A DNA stretch of 64,000 nt from Flavobacteriales bacterium (GTDB lineage: Bacteria; Bacteroidota; Bacteroidia; Flavobacteriales; UBA1820), in assembly GCA_003150615.1 (NCBI GenBank), contig QALN01000004.1, positions 106,517-170,516 on the forward strand, written 5' to 3'. The translations under genes were made by a program, and so were the position numbers. This document shows positions 1 to 9,616 of the stretch, piece by piece; positions within the stretch are counted from its first letter, which is position 1; each line of letters opens with the position of its first letter. The notes below the pieces were generated by a model. That model saw only the letters and a program-made list of their open reading frames with translations, was not told the origin of the DNA and ran no database searches.

Positions 1-404
1 TCGAGGAAGTTTACGGTCAGTTCCGGGTTGGTCCTCTGGAGGATGTAAAGTGCCGGAAGCGTGAATATGGCTCCCGCCACTATGACGCCCGAACATGCGC
101 CTATGGACTGTATTATAACGTTTTCGCCCAATGCGTTCTTGCGTTTTGCCGCACCGGACAGTCCTACGGCTATTATGGCTATCGGTATCGCGGCTTCGAA
201 TACCTGTCCCACTTTAAGACCGAGAAAGGCGGCTGCCGCGGAAAACAGCACGGCCATGACTATGCCCCATGAAACGGACCACAAGGTAACTTCCGGATAA
301 TTTCCTTCGGCGGGCATCACCGGGCGGTATTCTTCGCCGGGGGCAAGCTCGCGGAATGCGTTTTCGGGTAGTTCCACTTGTTGTTTTTCAGTTGTTTCTG
401 CCAT
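1..404 (-). CDS. OPT family oligopeptide transporter, N-terminal part (cut by window start)
   Basis: Only about the first 134 residues are present; the gene runs off the left edge. The start codon is at 402-404 on the minus strand. After a short hydrophilic head (residues 1-35, rich in E and P) come hydrophobic segments with the sequence VTLWSVSWGIVMAVLFSAAA followed by AFLGLKVGQVFEAAIPIAII and, further on, ALGENVIIQSIGACSGVIVAGA. The pattern 'xAYLGLKVG...SIP...N..QS..S.GE..AAGVIFTLPAL' is typical of the first helices of OPT/YSL transporters, which import small peptides or metal chelates across the inner membrane by proton coupling. Substrate cannot be told from this part. It lies 66 bp downstream of serB on the same strand. 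Confidence 0.8.
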   Translation of the reverse strand, partial: MAETTEKQQVELPENAFRELAPGEEYRPVMPAEGNYPEVTLWSVSWGIVMAVLFSAAAAFLGLKVGQVFEAAIPIAIIAVGLSGAAKRKNALGENVIIQSIGACSGVIVAGAIFTLPALYILQRTNPELTVNFL

Positions 405-470
405 TGTTTTATACTATGTCTTTAGTGTTAATTATATGTGTTGTGTCAAATGCCGAAAGTTGTTTTTTTT

Positions 471-1799
471 CTATAAGTTGTTTTCCCCGCGACGGGTTAC
501 CTTGCGTTTCAGGCGCCTTAGTTTGCGTTGTTGGGCCGGGGGCTGTTCGTCCTCGCCAGGCATGGGCAGTATGTGTCTGTCGCGGTAGCCCAAAAGGTAC
601 AGCACGCCGTCCAGTCCCATGGCCGATATGGCGTGGCTGGCGTTGGCCCTTACCATTGGTTTTGCCTGGAATGCCACACCGAGCCCTGCCAGACGCAGCA
701 TGGGCAGGTCGTTGGCTCCGTCGCCTATGGCTATTACCTGTTCGGTGGAGATGCCTTCCTTTTCGGCCAGCATCTTCAGGCATTCGGCTTTTTTAGCCCC
801 GTCGACAATTTCGCCTATGTAACCGCCTGTCAGGCGGCCGTCCACGATTTCCAGTTCGTTGGAAAAGACGTAGTCTATGCCCAGGCGTTTCTGCAGATAG
901 CGGCCGAAGTAGGCGAAGCCTCCCGATACGATAGCAGTTTTGTAACCGTAGGCTTTAAGGGTAGAGATGAGCCTTTCGGCCCCTTCGGTAAGGGGAAGTG
1001 TTTCGGCTATTTCGGCCAATACGCTTTCTGGCAGTCCGGCGAGCGTTTTTATGCGTTCTTTGAAGCTTTCCTTGAAGTCTATTTCACCGCGCATTGCTTT
1101 TTCGGTGATGGCGCGCACCATGTCTCCGGAGCCTGCGCGTTTGGCCAATTCGTCTATAACTTCGACCTGTATCAGGGTGGAGTCCATGTCGAAACATACC
1201 AGGCGGCGGTTTCGGTAGTACATGTTGTCTTCCTGGAAAGCTATATCTACCCCGACCCGGGATGATACTTCGAGGAATTGCATGGTCATGGCTTTTTTGT
1301 CCGGTATTTCGCCTTCGACCTTAAGTTCGAGACATATCTTGCGGTCCGTTTCGTCGGGAAGAGGGCGGTGGGTTACGCGGTATATGGTACGTATGTTAAG
1401 GTTATTGGAGGCTATCACACGCGTGACTTCGTGTATCTGGAGTGCGGTCAGGCGGCGTCCGAGCACGGTGATTATGTGGCGTTTTTTGCTGCGGTTGTTG
1501 GCCCAGAGCTCGTATTCCTCGCGGGAGAGTGGCGTGAACTTTATGTTGAGGCCAAGTTCGTAGCTTTTCATAAGGATGTCTTTGAGCAGAGGGGCTGATT
1601 CAGCATCCTCGCCCATTTCAAACACTATGGCCAGATTGAGCGATTTGTGTATATCGGCCTGGCCGATGTCGAGTATCGATGCGTCGTAGGAGGCGAGTAT
1701 GCCTGTAAGGGTGCTGGTAAGGCCGGGGCGGTCTTCTCCCGATACGGTCAGCAGTATTATCTGTTTCTGCTGTTTCAGTTTTTTATCTTTTCTGTTCAT
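471..1799 (-). CDS. serB: phosphoserine phosphatase with N-terminal ACT domains
   Basis: Catalyses the last step of serine synthesis, phosphoserine to serine plus phosphate, in the cytoplasm. I use the Met at 1799 (MNRKDKK...), six codons inside the longest frame. Residues 15-90 (LLTVSGEDRPGLTSTLTGIL) and about 108-180 form two ACT-like regulatory domains; the HAD catalytic domain follows with the nucleophile motif DMDSTL near residue 204, the SGGF motif, and GDGANDLPML for magnesium binding. At about 442 residues it is longer than the E. coli enzyme (322) and resembles two-ACT SerB2 proteins. The C-terminal 30 residues are rich in Arg, Lys and Gln and look unstructured. ACT domains suggest allosteric control by an amino acid, probably serine (inference). 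Confidence 0.95.
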   Translation of the reverse strand: MNRKDKKLKQQKQIILLTVSGEDRPGLTSTLTGILASYDASILDIGQADIHKSLNLAIVFEMGEDAESAPLLKDILMKSYELGLNIKFTPLSREEYELWANNRSKKRHIITVLGRRLTALQIHEVTRVIASNNLNIRTIYRVTHRPLPDETDRKICLELKVEGEIPDKKAMTMQFLEVSSRVGVDIAFQEDNMYYRNRRLVCFDMDSTLIQVEVIDELAKRAGSGDMVRAITEKAMRGEIDFKESFKERIKTLAGLPESVLAEIAETLPLTEGAERLISTLKAYGYKTAIVSGGFAYFGRYLQKRLGIDYVFSNELEIVDGRLTGGYIGEIVDGAKKAECLKMLAEKEGISTEQVIAIGDGANDLPMLRLAGLGVAFQAKPMVRANASHAISAMGLDGVLYLLGYRDRHILPMPGEDEQPPAQQRKLRRLKRKVTRRGENNL

Positions 1800-1817
1800 G
1801 CCTATTGATGTACACAC

Positions 1818-2135
1818 AACGGTTATCGGTAATACGAGTTCCGTGACATTCCGCAGGGCCTGTCGGCGGACTAATATTTATAAGGTGCTAATGTATGTTT
1901 ATTTTCCGTAAAAGCGTGTGAAAAATCGTTTAAAATGTGCCTGGGGCGGGGCTTTTTACAGCAAAAGAATAAACTGAAGGGGGTTTTATGTGAAAAATCC
2001 TCAAAAGCCGGGTTATCCCGCAGGCATAGCCTGTTCGATATTAACAACTGGTGTTAAACACAATCAGGCTCTGCCTGTAGCGGACAAAAAAAAACGCCAA
2101 ACAGCCTTTGCCTGTGTCAAGTGGCCGCAGGTGTT
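1818..2135. other. intergenic region between serB and der
   Basis: 318 bases without a convincing gene. It holds the serB leader and the 3' flank of der. A run of nine A at about 2086-2094 on the plus strand would be a T-run downstream of der, preceded by a poor inverted repeat (about 2096-2135), so a weak der terminator is possible. No promoter of the TAnnTTTG type was found for serB. Confidence 0.4.
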
Positions 2136-3503
2136 TTATTTTTTTCTGAAGTATATCTCGACAGGTACTCCGGAGAAGTCGAAATTTTCACGCAGCTTAT
2201 TTTCCACGAAGCGTTTGTACGGGTCTTTTATGTACTGCGGCAGATTGGCGAAAAATGCGAACTTGGGCGTATGCGTTGGCAGTTGCGTACAAAATTTGAT
2301 TTTTATGTACTTGCCTTTGGTGGCAGGAGGCGGGGTAGATTCTATGATGGGCAGCATTACCTCGTTCAATTCGCGTGTTTTTATGCGGCGTATGCGGTTG
2401 TGGTATACCTGCACGGCGGTTTCAATGGCCTTGAATATACGCTGTTTTTCCAGTGCCGACATGAATACTATCGGAACGTCGGTAAACGGGGCTATCTTCT
2501 CGCGTATTTTTTTCTCGAATTCCCGTGAGGTGTTGTTGCCTTTTTCCACCAGGTCCCATTTGTTTACCAGTATCACGATGCCTTTGCCGTTGCGGTCGGC
2601 CAGGTGAAAGATGTTCATGTCCTGTGCTTCGAAACCCTGTGTGGCGTCTATCAGCAGGATACTTACGTCGCTGTTTTCGATGGCTCTTACCGAGCGCATG
2701 ACGGAGTAAAACTCGAGGTCTTCTTCGACTTTGTTCTTTTTCCTCAGCCCGGCGGTGTCTACCAGGTAGAATTTGTGCCCGAAGCGATTGTAGAGGGTGT
2801 TTATCGAATCGCGGGTAGTTCCTGCGATGTCCGTTACGATGTTGCGGTCCTGTCCGAGAAGGGCGTTGACGAACGATGATTTGCCCACATTGGGACGTCC
2901 AACTATGGCAAAGCGCGGGAGTTCGTCGTCTCCTTTTTTAGGTATTATCTCGCCGTTTTCGTCCGTTTCTTCCTGTTCGGCAACGTCGTTTTCAGCCGTG
3001 TTTTCTTCTTTTGGGAATGAGGCTATCACGTCGTCCAGAAGATCGCCCGTGCCGCTGCCGTTGATGGCTGAAATAGAGTATGGATGTCCCAGACCGAGTG
3101 AATAGAAGTCAGCAGTAAGGGATTCGTGTACGGAACTGTCCACTTTGTTTACGACCAGAAAGACAGGTTTTCTGCTCTTGCGCAGAATGTCGGCCACTTC
3201 CTGATCCATGCCGGTTACACCTTGCTGGGCATCGGTGACGAAAACTATGGAGTTGGCCTCTTCGATTGCCAGGTGTACCTGCTTTGCTATTTCTTCCTCG
3301 AAAATGTCGTCGGAGCCTGTCACGTAGCCTCCCGTGTCTATTACGGAAAATTCCACGCCGTTCCAGTCGCTCTTGCCGTAATGCCGGTCGCGTGTGACTC
3401 CGGCAGTGGAGTCGACTATGGCCTGGCGTGTCTGTGTCAGGCGGTTGAAAAATGTTGATTTTCCTACGTTGGGACGTCCAACGATGGCCAGCATGTTAGG
3501 CAT
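2136..3503 (-). CDS. der: ribosome biogenesis GTPase Der (EngA)
   Basis: Double GTPase needed for maturation of the 50S ribosomal subunit. Two GTPase domains in tandem are visible: GRPNVGKST at residues 9-17 with DTGG near 56-59 and NKVD near 119-122, and a second GRPNVGKSS at about 202-210 with DTAG and NKWD. They are joined by an acidic linker (about 165-195, many E and D). A C-terminal KH-like domain follows (about 350-455), containing the usual PPPATKGK segment. The length of 455 residues is normal for the family. A TAnnTTTG promoter element lies 44 bp upstream (3547-3554, minus), so it is probably transcribed separately from the PPTase gene upstream. Confidence 0.97.
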   Translation of the reverse strand: MPNMLAIVGRPNVGKSTFFNRLTQTRQAIVDSTAGVTRDRHYGKSDWNGVEFSVIDTGGYVTGSDDIFEEEIAKQVHLAIEEANSIVFVTDAQQGVTGMDQEVADILRKSRKPVFLVVNKVDSSVHESLTADFYSLGLGHPYSISAINGSGTGDLLDDVIASFPKEENTAENDVAEQEETDENGEIIPKKGDDELPRFAIVGRPNVGKSSFVNALLGQDRNIVTDIAGTTRDSINTLYNRFGHKFYLVDTAGLRKKNKVEEDLEFYSVMRSVRAIENSDVSILLIDATQGFEAQDMNIFHLADRNGKGIVILVNKWDLVEKGNNTSREFEKKIREKIAPFTDVPIVFMSALEKQRIFKAIETAVQVYHNRIRRIKTRELNEVMLPIIESTPPPATKGKYIKIKFCTQLPTHTPKFAFFANLPQYIKDPYKRFVENKLRENFDFSGVPVEIYFRKK

Positions 3504-3546
3504 AGGTATTTGCGGTTCTTAATATGTTGTTACTCGTTTGGAAAAA

Positions 3547-3554
3547 CAAAGATA
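3547..3554 (-). promoter_or_regulatory. Bacteroidetes -7 promoter element for der
   Basis: Minus-strand TATCTTTG, matching TAnnTTTG, 44 bp before the der start. No clear -33 element is seen, so this is a tentative promoter. Confidence 0.45.
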
Positions 3555-3597
3555 CGGAGAATTTCCCGGATTTTTTTACGCAGGGCTTTTCCGGCGT

Positions 3598-4239
3598 TTA
3601 TTTCGCCGGGGCGTCGAAGCCGGCGTAAAGCGCATGTACCCATACGTATTTGCCCCAGTGGCCGTAGTATAGGCGGAAACGTATTTTCTGTTCTTTTGTC
3701 AGTATTCCGGCAAAACTGCCTGAGTCGTTTATCTCGCGCGGTATGCGTACGTAAAAATCCCTCAGTGAAATACCGGGGTTGCCCACGAGTTTGAAAAGGG
3801 CTTCTTTTGCAGCCCATATAAGCGAGAGGCGCAGCAGGTTGTCGTGCCGTTCCACTTTCAGCTCGCGGGCGTGCAGGAACCAGGCAGCCACACGCGAGAG
3901 TTTTGCACTGCGTTTCTGTATGTCGATGCCGATAGGGTAGTCCGATACTGCCACGCATACCACGTGCGAAGTATGCGAGATGCTTACGTAGCGCCCGCTT
4001 TTAAGATAAGGTTTCCCTTCCGGCCCGTAGTAGAGATCGCTGTCGGAAATGCCCATGCGGTGCATCAGCCGGCGTGCGGCGAGTATTTCGCTACGGCGGC
4101 GGGAAGAACGCGAGGACGATATTTTGTCCATCGTGGCGGGCGATAGGGTTATCCCGGCGCGTAACGAGGCTTCGCTTTCTACTGCGTGCCAGAAACCTAT
4201 GCGTGCATTGTTTTCGTATTTTTCCTCTATAAAGGGCAT
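3598..4239 (-). CDS. 4'-phosphopantetheinyl transferase superfamily protein
   Basis: Transfers the phosphopantetheine arm of CoA to a serine of a carrier protein, most often acyl carrier protein. The Sfp/AcpT-like layout is visible in 213 residues: GPEGKPYL at 72-79, SISHT at 86-90, the magnesium-binding GIDI at 104-107 and the signature WAAKEALFK at 142-150. The two-lobed length (over 200 residues) fits the Sfp-type rather than the short AcpS-type. It is the last gene of a minus-strand run purM-prfA-CDF-pyrF-PPTase, starting 46 bp after pyrF, so it is probably cotranscribed. The carrier protein substrate is not given by the context; a holo-ACP role is possible if the genome lacks acpS. Confidence 0.88.
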   Translation of the reverse strand: MPFIEEKYENNARIGFWHAVESEASLRAGITLSPATMDKISSSRSSRRRSEILAARRLMHRMGISDSDLYYGPEGKPYLKSGRYVSISHTSHVVCVAVSDYPIGIDIQKRSAKLSRVAAWFLHARELKVERHDNLLRLSLIWAAKEALFKLVGNPGISLRDFYVRIPREINDSGSFAGILTKEQKIRFRLYYGHWGKYVWVHALYAGFDAPAK

Positions 4240-4285
4240 ACGTGCTTGTTGTTATGAATGTGTTTACGGGCAGGCGGGCGTTGTG

Positions 4286-5116
4286 TCAGATTATGCCGGC
4301 TCCGGACAGTATTTTTTCCATTTGGGATTGCAGCCTTGCGGCTTCTTCCCCTGCGCGGGAGGCAAAATCACGGTCGGCAGAGGCGTATATTATGCCGCGC
4401 GACGAGTTGACCAGCAGCCCGCAGTCCCTGTTCAGACCGTAACGGCATACGTCTTCCAGACTTCCTCCCTGGGCGCCTACGCCTGGAACGAGCAGGAAGT
4501 GACGGGGGGCTGTTTCGCGTATCTGCCGGAAATATTCGGCTTTGGTCGCGCCTGCCACGTACATCATTTCGTTTTCCGAAGCCCAGTCCATCGACGTTTC
4601 CATGACTTTTTTCCACAACGGTTTCCCGTCGGCCATACGTGCGAGCTGGAAATCGGCAGCACCCGGATTGGACGTGAGTGCCAGCAGAATGACCCATTTG
4701 CCAGGTTTGCCTAAAAATGGCTTTACCGAATCCGAGCCCATGTAAGGGGCTGCTGTCACGGCGTCGAAGTCCGCGTTATCGAGCAGGGCACGGCCGTACA
4801 TGGCCGATGTATTGCCTATGTCGCCGCGTTTGGCGTCGGCAATGAGGAATATGTCGGGGTATTTCTCCCGTATGTAGCTCGCGGTTTTGCAGAGGCTGTC
4901 CCAGCCGGCGCTGCCTTCGGTTTCAAAGAAGGCGGTGTTAGGTTTGTAAGCCACGCAGCGGGTGGCTGTGGCGTCGACTATGGCGCGGCAGAATTCGAAA
5001 AGAGGGTCTTCGGTCTGAAGGAGGTGTTCCGGTATTTTTTTTATGTCGGGGTCAAGGCCTACGCAAAGGAATGATTTTTTTAGCCGTATCTGTCCTGCGA
5101 GTTCTTCGTATGTCAT
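4286..5116 (-). CDS. pyrF: orotidine 5'-phosphate decarboxylase (type 2)
   Basis: Converts OMP to UMP, the last step of pyrimidine synthesis, in the cytoplasm. The 276 residues match the longer bacterial subfamily 2: LDPD at 21-24, and the catalytic D-x-K-R-G-D tetrad motif (DAKRGD, residues 94-99) followed by IGNTS. The phosphate-binding PGVGAQGG sits in the C-terminal third. It stands 39 bp after the CDF transporter gene and 46 bp before the PPTase gene on the same strand, consistent with one operon headed by purM. Confidence 0.96.
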   Translation of the reverse strand: MTYEELAGQIRLKKSFLCVGLDPDIKKIPEHLLQTEDPLFEFCRAIVDATATRCVAYKPNTAFFETEGSAGWDSLCKTASYIREKYPDIFLIADAKRGDIGNTSAMYGRALLDNADFDAVTAAPYMGSDSVKPFLGKPGKWVILLALTSNPGAADFQLARMADGKPLWKKVMETSMDWASENEMMYVAGATKAEYFRQIRETAPRHFLLVPGVGAQGGSLEDVCRYGLNRDCGLLVNSSRGIIYASADRDFASRAGEEAARLQSQMEKILSGAGII

Positions 5117-5155
5117 AATCTGGCGGATGTGTGTTATTGTGTTTTCTTTCAGTAT

Positions 5156-6094
5156 TTAATTTTTACGTGCACAGGGACCGAACACGCCGGATTCTATCGG
5201 TTCGACATGCAGGTTTATGTGGGTATCCTGGCCGAACCGGCCGCGCAGGCGTTTTTCTATTGTTTTGGTCAGTTCGTGGGCGTATGACACTGTGGCGGCT
5301 GCATCCACGCGTATATGCACTTCTATTGCTATGGAGTTGCCTATGCGGCGAGTACACAAGTTGTGGGGATCGCTTACTCCGGGTGTGTCCATTATAAGCG
5401 ATATTATTTCGTCCTCGGTGTCTTTTGGCAGAGACTTTTCGAGCAGTTCGTCAACGGCCGGTTTTACGAGCGAAAAAGCCACTTTTACGATAAGTACGCT
5501 CACGAGTATTGCCGCAAGAGGATCGAGTATCCTCCACGAGGGGCCAAGGAGTATAGCGCCTCCGATACCCAGCGCCGTGCCTATGGAAGAAAACGCGTCC
5601 GAACGGTGGTGCCATGCATTGGCCGTTACGGCGGGACTGTTTTCCCTGCGTCCGACGGTTGCCGTATAGCGATACAGCGCTTCCTTGACGGCTATCGATA
5701 CCAATGCAGCCATGAGTGCTATTGTCCCGGGGCTTTCCAGTTCGAGGTCCAGGAAGTAATGTCCGTATATTTTCTTTGCCCCGTCCCACATGAGTCCCGC
5801 TCCGACGAAAAACAGCACTATACCGATGACCGAAGTGGCCAGGGTTTCGTATTTGCCGTGACCGTAGTCGTGGGTGTCGTCCTTGGGTTTTGCGGATATG
5901 TTTACAAAGAGGAGGACTACGATGTCGGTGGCGAAATCCGAGAGAGAGTGTACGGCGTCGGCTATCATGGCGCCGCTTCGTCCCAGGATTCCTGCGGCGA
6001 ACTTGAATGCAAGCAAAAAGAAATTGGCCAGCGTCCCGACGAGCGTGACTTTGACTATTTCCTTTTTGCGTTCATGACTTTGTTGCCGTTGCAT
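5156..6094 (-). CDS. cation diffusion facilitator family transporter
   Basis: Inner-membrane efflux pump for divalent metals (zinc, iron, cobalt or manganese) driven by protons. Six hydrophobic segments lie in residues 13-215; the metal-site signatures are DAVHSLSD (residues 46-53) in the second helix and HHRSD in the fifth. The hydrophilic C-terminal domain (about 220-300) is the usual cytoplasmic ferredoxin-like metal sensor with HIRVD and HVEP. Length 312 is typical for FieF/MntE-like proteins. The gene sits between prfA and pyrF with gaps of 48 and 39 bp, so it is probably cotranscribed with them, which is functionally unexpected. The metal cannot be assigned from the residues alone. Confidence 0.93.
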   Translation of the reverse strand: MQRQQSHERKKEIVKVTLVGTLANFFLLAFKFAAGILGRSGAMIADAVHSLSDFATDIVVLLFVNISAKPKDDTHDYGHGKYETLATSVIGIVLFFVGAGLMWDGAKKIYGHYFLDLELESPGTIALMAALVSIAVKEALYRYTATVGRRENSPAVTANAWHHRSDAFSSIGTALGIGGAILLGPSWRILDPLAAILVSVLIVKVAFSLVKPAVDELLEKSLPKDTEDEIISLIMDTPGVSDPHNLCTRRIGNSIAIEVHIRVDAAATVSYAHELTKTIEKRLRGRFGQDTHINLHVEPIESGVFGPCARKN

Positions 6095-6142
6095 CGTATT
6101 TGCTGCGTTTTCGTGGTTTGACGAACGAGGAAAGAACGGTTA

Positions 6143-7222
6143 TTATTCGCCTTCCTTGAGTTTTTCCGCGTTTTCGGCTATCGTCAGTTCGTCTATTATG
6201 CGCTGTATGTCTCCGTTGATAATGTCGGAGAGATTGTATAGAGTGAGCCCTATGCGGTGGTCGGTCACGCGTCCCTGCGGGTAGTTGTACGTCCGTATTT
6301 TGGCGGAACGGTCGCCGGTGGATACCATGGATTTGCGCTTTGAGGCTTCTTCTTCGAGGCGTTTCTGGTATTCTATCTCGTAAAGGCGGGAGCGGAGTAC
6401 GGTCATGCACTTTTCGAGGTTTTTTATCTGCGAGCGTTCGTCCTGACATTGGGCTACTATACCCGTGGGTATGTGCGTAAGACGTACGGCGGAGTAGGTA
6501 GTGTTGACCGACTGTCCTCCCGCGCCCGACGAACAGAACGTGTCCTTGCGGATGTCTTTAGGGTCGATGTAAATGTCGAATTCTTCTGCTTCGGGCATTA
6601 CGATACATGTGGCGGCCGATGTGTGTACGCGTCCCTGGGTTTCGGTGGCGGGTACGCGCTGTACGCGGTGTACTCCGGCTTCGAATTTCATGGTTCCGTA
6701 AACGTCTTCGCCGGAGAGCTTGAATATGATTTCCTTGTAGCCTCCGGATGTGCCTTCGTTGAAGTCGATGATTTCCTGTCTCCAGCCCTTGCTTTCGGCA
6801 AATTTGGTGTACATGCGGTACAGGTCGCCGGCGAAAATGGCGGCTTCGTCGCCTCCTGTGCCTCCGCGGAGTTCGACTACGGCGTTCTTGGCGTCGGCCG
6901 GGTCCCTGGGTATGAGCATAACTTTTATTTCCTCTTCGAGAGGCGCGACCTGAGGTTCGGCTTCTTCGAGTTCTGCGCGTGCCATTTCGGTCATTTCGGC
7001 GTCCGAGCCGTCTTTTATTATCTCGCGCGCTTCTTCGATGTCCGAGAGCAGTTTTTTGTATTTTTTGTAAGCTCCGACTATTTTTTCAAGCTGTTTGTAC
7101 TGACGCCCCAGTTCGACGTAGCGTTTTTGGTCGGCGATGACCTCCGGCTGTATGATAAGGTCGGCAACTTCGTCAAAGCGGGTCCTTATGCCTTCGAGTT
7201 TTTCCAGAAGTGTGGATGCCAT
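6143..7222 (-). CDS. prfA: peptide chain release factor 1
   Basis: Recognises UAA and UAG in the ribosomal A site and releases the finished peptide. The PxT tripeptide that reads the stop codon is present as PAT (residues 191-193), which separates it from RF2 (SPF), and the catalytic GGQ is at 235-237 within GAGGQSVN. Length 359 is standard. There is no internal frameshift. It is 38 bp after purM and 48 bp before the CDF gene. GGQ is normally methylated by PrmC, which is not encoded in this window. Confidence 0.97.
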   Translation of the reverse strand: MASTLLEKLEGIRTRFDEVADLIIQPEVIADQKRYVELGRQYKQLEKIVGAYKKYKKLLSDIEEAREIIKDGSDAEMTEMARAELEEAEPQVAPLEEEIKVMLIPRDPADAKNAVVELRGGTGGDEAAIFAGDLYRMYTKFAESKGWRQEIIDFNEGTSGGYKEIIFKLSGEDVYGTMKFEAGVHRVQRVPATETQGRVHTSAATCIVMPEAEEFDIYIDPKDIRKDTFCSSGAGGQSVNTTYSAVRLTHIPTGIVAQCQDERSQIKNLEKCMTVLRSRLYEIEYQKRLEEEASKRKSMVSTGDRSAKIRTYNYPQGRVTDHRIGLTLYNLSDIINGDIQRIIDELTIAENAEKLKEGE

Positions 7223-7260
7223 ATTTTTTCCTTGTCTTTTCCTTGGTTCGTTATAAAAAA

Positions 7261-8433
7261 TCAGTATTCGAACGTGCCTTTGTCCGATTTTATGGTAAGG
7301 CGTTTACCTTCCGGGCAAGCTTCGACGCGGCCCACAACACGGGCTGGAATGCCGAACGATTCGGATATGGAAACGATATCCTGTGCGATATCCTGCGGTA
7401 CGTAAAATTCCATACGGTGTCCCATGTTGAATACCTGGTACATTTCCTTCCAGTCGGTGCCGCTTTCACTTTGTATCATGTCGAACAGCGGAGGTACGGG
7501 GAACATGTTGTCCTTTATCACATGGAGGTCGTTTACGAAATGCAGTATTTTGGTTTGCGCGCCTCCGGAACAATGTACCATGCCGTGTATTGAGTGACGC
7601 ATGGAGTCGAGCACTTTTTTGACAACCGGGGCGTACGTGCGGGTGGGGGACAGGACGAGTAGCCCGGCGTTGAGAGGCGAGCCTTCGACAGCGTCCGTAA
7701 GGTCTTTCGAACCGCAGTACACGAGCGATGGATCTGTGGCGTGGTCGTAACTTTCGGGGAATTCGCCGGCGAGGGACTTTTTAAAGACGTCGTGCCGTGC
7801 CGAAGTAAGTCCGTTGGATCCCATGCCGCCGTTGTATCGGTTTTCATAAACGGACTGCCCGTATGATGCCAGAGCGACTATGACGTCGCCCGGGCATATG
7901 TTCGAGTTGTCGATCACGTCCGAGCGTTTCATGCGTGCCGTAATTGTGGAATCGACTATGATGGTGCGTACCAGGTCGCCTACGTCGGCGGTTTCACCGC
8001 CGGTGGAGATGATATTGACTCCGTAGCCGCGCATTTCCTCAAGAAGTTCTTCCGTGCCGTTTATTATGGCCGAGATTACTTCGCCCGGTATAAGGTTCTT
8101 GTTGCGTCCGATGGTCGAGGAAAGCAGTATATTGTCGGTGGCGCCTACGCATAGCAGATCGTCGATGTTCATTATAAGGGCGTCCTGGGCTATGCCTTTC
8201 CATACCGACAGGTCTCCCGTGCGCCGCCAGTACATGTAAGCCAGCGCTGATTTGGTGCCGGCTCCGTCGGCGTGCATGACGGTGCAGTACTGACTGTCGC
8301 CGCACAGGTAGTCGGGTATTATTTTGCAGAACGCGCCGGGAAAAAGCCCTTTATCCACGTTCCTGATTGCGTTGTGTACGTCTTCTTTCGATGCCGAGAC
8401 TCCACGTCCGGCGTACCTTTTGCTTACTTCCAT
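7261..8433 (-). CDS. purM: phosphoribosylformylglycinamidine cyclo-ligase (AIR synthase)
   Basis: Makes aminoimidazole ribotide from FGAM with ATP, step five of purine synthesis. The protein has the PurM two-domain layout: an N-terminal [16 protein letters not shown] segment (here [12 protein letters not shown], about 55-66), [15 protein letters not shown] around 85-100, GGETADVGD (about 144) and the glycine-rich SYGQS/SNG region. At 390 residues it is longer than E. coli PurM (345) and matches the Bacteroidetes form. It appears to be the first gene of the purM-prfA-CDF-pyrF-PPTase run; cdaA lies 97 bp upstream on the same strand. Confidence 0.93.
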   Translation of the reverse strand: MEVSKRYAGRGVSASKEDVHNAIRNVDKGLFPGAFCKIIPDYLCGDSQYCTVMHADGAGTKSALAYMYWRRTGDLSVWKGIAQDALIMNIDDLLCVGATDNILLSSTIGRNKNLIPGEVISAIINGTEELLEEMRGYGVNIISTGGETADVGDLVRTIIVDSTITARMKRSDVIDNSNICPGDVIVALASYGQSVYENRYNGGMGSNGLTSARHDVFKKSLAGEFPESYDHATDPSLVYCGSKDLTDAVEGSPLNAGLLVLSPTRTYAPVVKKVLDSMRHSIHGMVHCSGGAQTKILHFVNDLHVIKDNMFPVPPLFDMIQSESGTDWKEMYQVFNMGHRMEFYVPQDIAQDIVSISESFGIPARVVGRVEACPEGKRLTIKSDKGTFEY

Positions 8434-8530
8434 CCTTTGTTTCTAAAAAAAAGCCGTAGTCTGCGGCCGTTTATACGCGTTAGTTGTGTGTTCGTTATTT
8501 AAAATGCTGAAAATAATTGCATTTACAGCA

Positions 8531-9304
8531 TTATAGTTCAAGTTCTTCGTTAAGTCTTTTCTCCAGTTCTTCAGGGTCTTTCATTATAGTCAGCGTGTTT
8601 CCTTTTACGTAACTGACCTTGCCCCGTTCCTCGGAAACCACTATACAGGCGGCATCCGAGCGTTCGCCTATGCCTATGGCGGCGCGGTGTCGCGTGCCAT
8701 ATTCTTCTGGCAGGGTTTTGTCACGCGATACGGGCAGGATGACGCGTGTGGCTACAATACGTCCGTTTTCTATCACTATTGCGCCGTCGTGCAACGGGCT
8801 GTTCTTGTAAAATATGCTCTCTAATATGCTTTGCGTGGGTACGATGTTCTGTACGTCGCCTGTGGTGGCTTCTTTGAGGTCGAACATGGATTTTTTTATC
8901 ACTATCAGGGCGCCGGTACGGGTTTTGGCCATTTCAAAGCAGGCGTTCACTATCTCTTTGACTTCTATTTTTTCAGGTATCGCCCTGCGGCGTTTTATTT
9001 TGGAAAAGAAGTGCTTGACGAAAAAGTTGTTCGTGCCTATCAATATCAGAAAACGTCGTATTTCCTGCTGGAAGAGTATGACCACCGCCAGTACGCCGAT
9101 GCTCATGAATTGTCCCAGGATGCCGCTAAGGAGCGTCATTTGCAGCGCTTCGACTAGTTTCCACAACAGGAACAGGACTATCATGCCCACGAATATGTTC
9201 ACCGCTACCGTGCCGCGCACCAGCCTGTACGCCTGGAACACGAGGAACACCACCACGGCGATGTCTATGAAGTCCTTTATTCCGAATGTTATGAAATCGA
9301 ACAT
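8531..9304 (-). CDS. cdaA: diadenylate cyclase CdaA
   Basis: Makes the second messenger cyclic di-AMP from two ATP at the inner membrane, controlling potassium and osmolyte balance and wall homeostasis. Three N-terminal membrane helices (about residues 10-28, 34-50 and 62-78) are followed by a DisA_N catalytic domain with the DGA motif at 173-175 (within LHDGAIVI) and RHR at 205-207. Length 257 is normal. In Firmicutes cdaA is followed by cdaR and glmM; neither is next to it here. A short inverted repeat at about 8503-8533 overlaps its stop and may act as a weak terminator. Confidence 0.95.
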   Translation of the reverse strand: MFDFITFGIKDFIDIAVVVFLVFQAYRLVRGTVAVNIFVGMIVLFLLWKLVEALQMTLLSGILGQFMSIGVLAVVILFQQEIRRFLILIGTNNFFVKHFFSKIKRRRAIPEKIEVKEIVNACFEMAKTRTGALIVIKKSMFDLKEATTGDVQNIVPTQSILESIFYKNSPLHDGAIVIENGRIVATRVILPVSRDKTLPEEYGTRHRAAIGIGERSDAACIVVSEERGKVSYVKGNTLTIMKDPEELEKRLNEELEL

Positions 9305-9381
9305 TTATTATGTTTGTTTTTTTTTGATACCAGTCGCTGTACGGCCTATTTGAGAACCATTTTAGACGCAATATTCCGCCA

Positions 9382-9560
9382 CGGTCATAGCCCGTTCGAT
9401 GTTTTTTTGTTCACCGACATCACTCGGCACGGGAATAGGCTGTTCGACGGTCATAGAACGTTTGACGCTTATTTCTGTCCCGCCGGGGCAATCATGTCGC
9501 AGGCAGAAACTGTCTGATGTTGATATTTGTTCCGCCGGGATCACCCGGCTGTCCAGCGAG
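9382..9560. repeat. dispersed intergenic repeat, locus 1
   Basis: The 312-base gap between rimO and cdaA has no gene. It contains two imperfect copies of a short unit of the form cggtcatagaccgttcgatg (9382-9401 and 9448-9467) and a second unit reading tgatgttgatatttgttccg followed by ccgggatcacc (about 9513-9545). The same two units, in related order, occur after era (12992-13075), and a diverged one near 54876. This looks like a REP-like noncoding family. Confidence 0.6.
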
Positions 9561-9616
9561 GCCACTCGCCATCCTGTCCGGTCAAAAATACGCAAATACT
9601 TCCAATGTACGGCAAC

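Noticed and set aside
528..1265. 245-codon plus-strand frame opposite serB
   Set aside because: Antisense to the HAD domain of serB; no signal or domain.
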